Positions 14,553-15,849 of a DNA stretch of 15,849 nt are shown piece after piece. The position numbers and the translations under genes were made by a program. Each line of letters starts with the position of its first letter. Within the stretch, counting starts at the first letter, position 1. The DNA is taken from positions 1 through 15,849 of the forward strand of contig DJRZ01000034.1 in assembly GCA_002440235.1 (NCBI GenBank), given 5' to 3'. Source of the DNA: Alphaproteobacteria bacterium UBA6347 (GTDB lineage: Bacteria; Pseudomonadota; Alphaproteobacteria; CAAGCB01; CAG-977). The notes below the pieces were generated by a model. The model worked only from the letters and a program-made list of their open reading frames with translations, was not told the origin of the DNA and did not search any database.

Positions 14553-14757
14553 TGCATTTGTGAAAAAGACAGATGCAGGGCGTAGCAACCCTTTTTGAGA
14601 ATAGTCGCAAGGTGTAATGCGACTCATCAAGTCATACGCCGATATTCCGTTCACGGACGGATGTCGGCGCTATAAGGCATACGCGCGAAAACGCCGAGCC
14701 GTTTTTATTCTCATACGGTTGCTAACATCCGCCCGCCTTTTCAGGTGGGTTTTGTTT
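14553..14757 (+). ncRNA. Structured leader RNA, copy B, upstream of an outer-membrane protein
   Basis: About 205 nt, homologous to copy A (8276-8066, minus). In order: hairpin H1 TGCATTTGT/ACAGATGCA (14553-14577, loop GAAAAAG); GGG...CCC flanking TAGCAACC (14583-14590), which pairs with GGTTGCTA (14717-14724); hairpin H3 AGTCGC/GCGACT (14603-14624), whose loop GGTGTA can pair with TACGCC (14635-14640) through one G-U; the shared AAGTCATAC; stem H4 CGCCGA/TCGGCG (14637-14642 with 14664-14669); hairpin H5 GGC...GCC (14676-14700) with CGAAA loop; then ACATCCG (14725-14731), complementary to CGGATGT (14658-14664) and reaching the terminator arm. Shared unpaired words include AAGTCATAC, ATAAGGC, CGAAA and CGAGCCGT. 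Both copies end in a terminator just before the gene's ribosome-binding site. The family is not recognised. Confidence 0.75.
14731..14757 (+). terminator. Intrinsic terminator at the end of leader copy B
   Basis: CCCGCC (14732-14737) pairs with GGTGGG (14744-14749), one G-U, with loop TTTTCA, then TTTTGTTT. It sits upstream of the ribosome-binding site of the outer-membrane protein gene and corresponds in position to the terminator of copy A. Confidence 0.65.
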
Positions 14758-14784
14758 AACTGAAACAAAAAAGGAATGTTAGTT

Positions 14785-15414
14785 ATGAAAAAACTTCTTT
14801 TAACCTCTGCCGCCGCGCTGGCGGTTTTCACTTCCGCCGCGAACGCCGCGGACATCACGCCGTACGCTTCGGTCAAAGCGGTCATGTCGTTTACGGACGG
14901 CGAAGTCAGGTTTGCCGAAGGCGACAAGGAAAAGGACAAGTTGAAAAACTTCGGCAGCGATGTTGCCGTCGGTGCCAAAATCGGCGCAGTCCGCGCTGAA
15001 TTGGCGTACACCTATCTGGCCAAAGACGATAAGACCAGACGGGATGAAGACGGAAGTTACAAATCCGAGATTTCCAGCCAATCGTTTATGCTGAACGGCT
15101 ATTACGATATTGAAAACCCGACCATTTTCAAACCCTACGTCGGCGCGGGCGTCGGTATGGCAAAGATGGAATACAAATTCAAAGATACTTATCCCGACTA
15201 TCCGGAGTTCAATGAAACCATCACCCATTCCAAAAACAAGTTCGCTTACAACCTGATGGCGGGTGTCGGCGCGGAAGTCACCAAAAACATCATAATCGAT
15301 GTCGGCTACCGCTATACGGATTACGGTTCGTTTTCCAAAACCGTGGATGGCGATAAGTTGAAGTTTGACACGAAAGCCCACCAGATTCTGGCGGGTGTCC
15401 GTTATAATTTCTAA
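14785..15414 (+). CDS. Small outer-membrane beta-barrel protein (porin/Opa-like family)
   Basis: A 209-residue protein with a signal peptide (MKKLLLTSAAALAVFTSAANA, mature start ADITPYASVKA). The mature part has alternating strands typical of eight-stranded barrels: DVAVGAKIGAVRAELAYTYL, SQSFMLNGYYDI, KPYVGAGVGMAKMEYKF, KFAYNLMAGVGAEVTKNIII, VGYRYTDYG, and a last strand HQILAGVRYNF with the C-terminal Phe used for BAM recognition. It belongs with the OMP beta-barrel / Opa-like group; ligand or adhesive role unknown. The ATG at 14785 has AAGGA (14771-14775) 9 bp upstream; the in-frame ATG at 14776 lies too close to that site. Expression is expected to depend on readthrough of leader copy B. 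Codon use is more AT-rich than in the preceding operon. Confidence 0.88.
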   Translation: MKKLLLTSAAALAVFTSAANAADITPYASVKAVMSFTDGEVRFAEGDKEKDKLKNFGSDVAVGAKIGAVRAELAYTYLAKDDKTRRDEDGSYKSEISSQSFMLNGYYDIENPTIFKPYVGAGVGMAKMEYKFKDTYPDYPEFNETITHSKNKFAYNLMAGVGAEVTKNIIIDVGYRYTDYGSFSKTVDGDKLKFDTKAHQILAGVRYNF

Positions 15415-15436
15415 GGATATTTCCTCTTGAAAGCGG

Positions 15437-15468
15437 AAAGCCCGCCTTGCTCAAAGGCGGGCTTTTTT
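15437..15468 (+). terminator. Strong terminator after the outer-membrane protein gene
   Basis: A 12-bp stem, AAAGCCCGCCTT (15437-15448) with AAGGCGGGCTTT (15454-15465), loop GCTCA, followed by T to 15468. It lies 22 bp after the stop codon. On the minus strand it is followed by TTTCCGC, so it may also help end sugE transcripts. Confidence 0.92.
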
Positions 15469-15488
15469 AAATCGCGGCGGCGCGCCGG

Positions 15489-15809
15489 TTATTCCGCCGA
15501 AACCATTTTCAGCCCGACCAGTCCGGCGACGATCAGCGCGACGAACGCCAGCCGCGCGAACGTGGCGGGTTCGCCGAAAAACACGATTCCGTACACGACG
15601 GCGCCGACCGCCCCGATACCCGTCCACACGGCGTACCCCGTCCCCAGCGGCAGCGTTTTGACCGCGACGCCCAACAGCCAGACGCTGAGCGCCATGCCGA
15701 CGACGACGACCACGCTGGGAACCAATTTCGTGAACCCGTCGGCGTATTTCATCGCGACCACCCAGACCGTTTCGAAAATCCCCGCGACAAACAGATAGAC
15801 CCAAGCCAT
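15489..15809 (-). CDS. sugE: SMR-family guanidinium exporter (SugE/Gdx)
   Basis: A 106-residue, four-helix small multidrug resistance protein that works as an antiparallel dimer in the inner membrane. The essential Glu lies in the first helix (AGIFETVW). The Gdx subgroup is indicated by KYADGFTKLVPS and KTLPLGTGYAVWTGIGAVGA, which closely follow E. coli SugE; members export guanidinium in exchange for protons. I chose ATG 15807-15809, with AAGGA about 8 nt upstream on the minus strand; a TTG at 15824 would put the start over that site. The upstream region (15810-15849) ends in a GGGTGGGTATC then T8 sequence on the minus strand, which could be the 3' arm of a terminator or riboswitch expression platform cut by the window. 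Guanidine riboswitches often control this gene, but none can be confirmed here. Confidence 0.92.
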   Translation of the reverse strand: MAWVYLFVAGIFETVWVVAMKYADGFTKLVPSVVVVVGMALSVWLLGVAVKTLPLGTGYAVWTGIGAVGAVVYGIVFFGEPATFARLAFVALIVAGLVGLKMVSAE

Positions 15810-15849
15810 TTTTTTTCCTTTCAAACAAAAAAAAGATACCCACCCGCCT

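Noticed and set aside
1..15849. CRISPR arrays, tRNAs, insertion sequences, phage genes and attachment sites.
   Set aside because: No regularly spaced repeats, cloverleaf signatures, transposase or integrase frames, or flanking duplications were seen. The only long repeat pair is the structured leader.

Overview
The window is a GC-rich, gene-dense bacterial chromosome segment, most likely from an alphaproteobacterium. The main support is the run gpmI - envC - ctpA - divergent polysaccharide deacetylase - rppH (8405-14464), an arrangement familiar from that class. A host- or gut-associated lineage is possible, but that is only an inference. No insertion sequence, phage gene, tRNA, rRNA or CRISPR array was recognised.

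Layout. (1) 82-4648, minus strand: a tight run read znuA -> exported Memo/AMMECR1 fusion -> mutT -> pgsA -> GldA-like dehydrogenase. (2) 4649-4727: divergent control region with two perfect inverted repeats. (3) 4728-6267, plus: znuC-znuB, completing a zinc importer with znuA. (4) 6327-7292, plus: an orphan PilT/DotB-like ATPase with its own promoter and terminator. (5) 7395-8040, minus: two overlapping small lipoproteins that look like TRL-family paralogues, preceded by a long structured leader (8066-8276). (6) 8405-14464, plus: the glycolysis / cell-envelope / RNA-decay operon, ending in a terminator. (7) 14519-15414, plus: a promoter, a second copy of the same structured leader, and a small beta-barrel outer-membrane protein. 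(8) 15489-15809, minus: a SugE/Gdx-type SMR guanidinium exporter whose upstream region is cut by the window edge.

The most interesting content is the pair of non-coding leaders in the two longest gene-free stretches (8041-8404 and 14465-14784). They lie about 6 kb apart on opposite strands. Each runs from a sigma70-like promoter for about 200 nt to an intrinsic terminator just before the ribosome-binding site of an exported surface protein. They align from promoter to start codon. Several helices are kept by compensatory base changes: a 5' hairpin, a long-range closing helix, a hairpin with a possible pseudoknot, and a second central stem. The 3' strand of the closing helix runs directly into ACATCCG, which can pair with the apex of the central stem and overlaps the terminator arm. 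This looks like a riboswitch-like or attenuator-like RNA family that I do not recognise. It may act in cis on envelope proteins or release a roughly 200-nt small RNA. The sequence ahead of sugE at the right edge faintly resembles the 3' end of the same leader.

Other notable points: a periplasmic Memo-AMMECR1 fusion joined to zinc uptake, with the AMMECR1 cysteine missing; a divergent polysaccharide deacetylase homologue that seems to have lost catalytic motifs; and an inverted repeat that covers the znuA ribosome-binding site.
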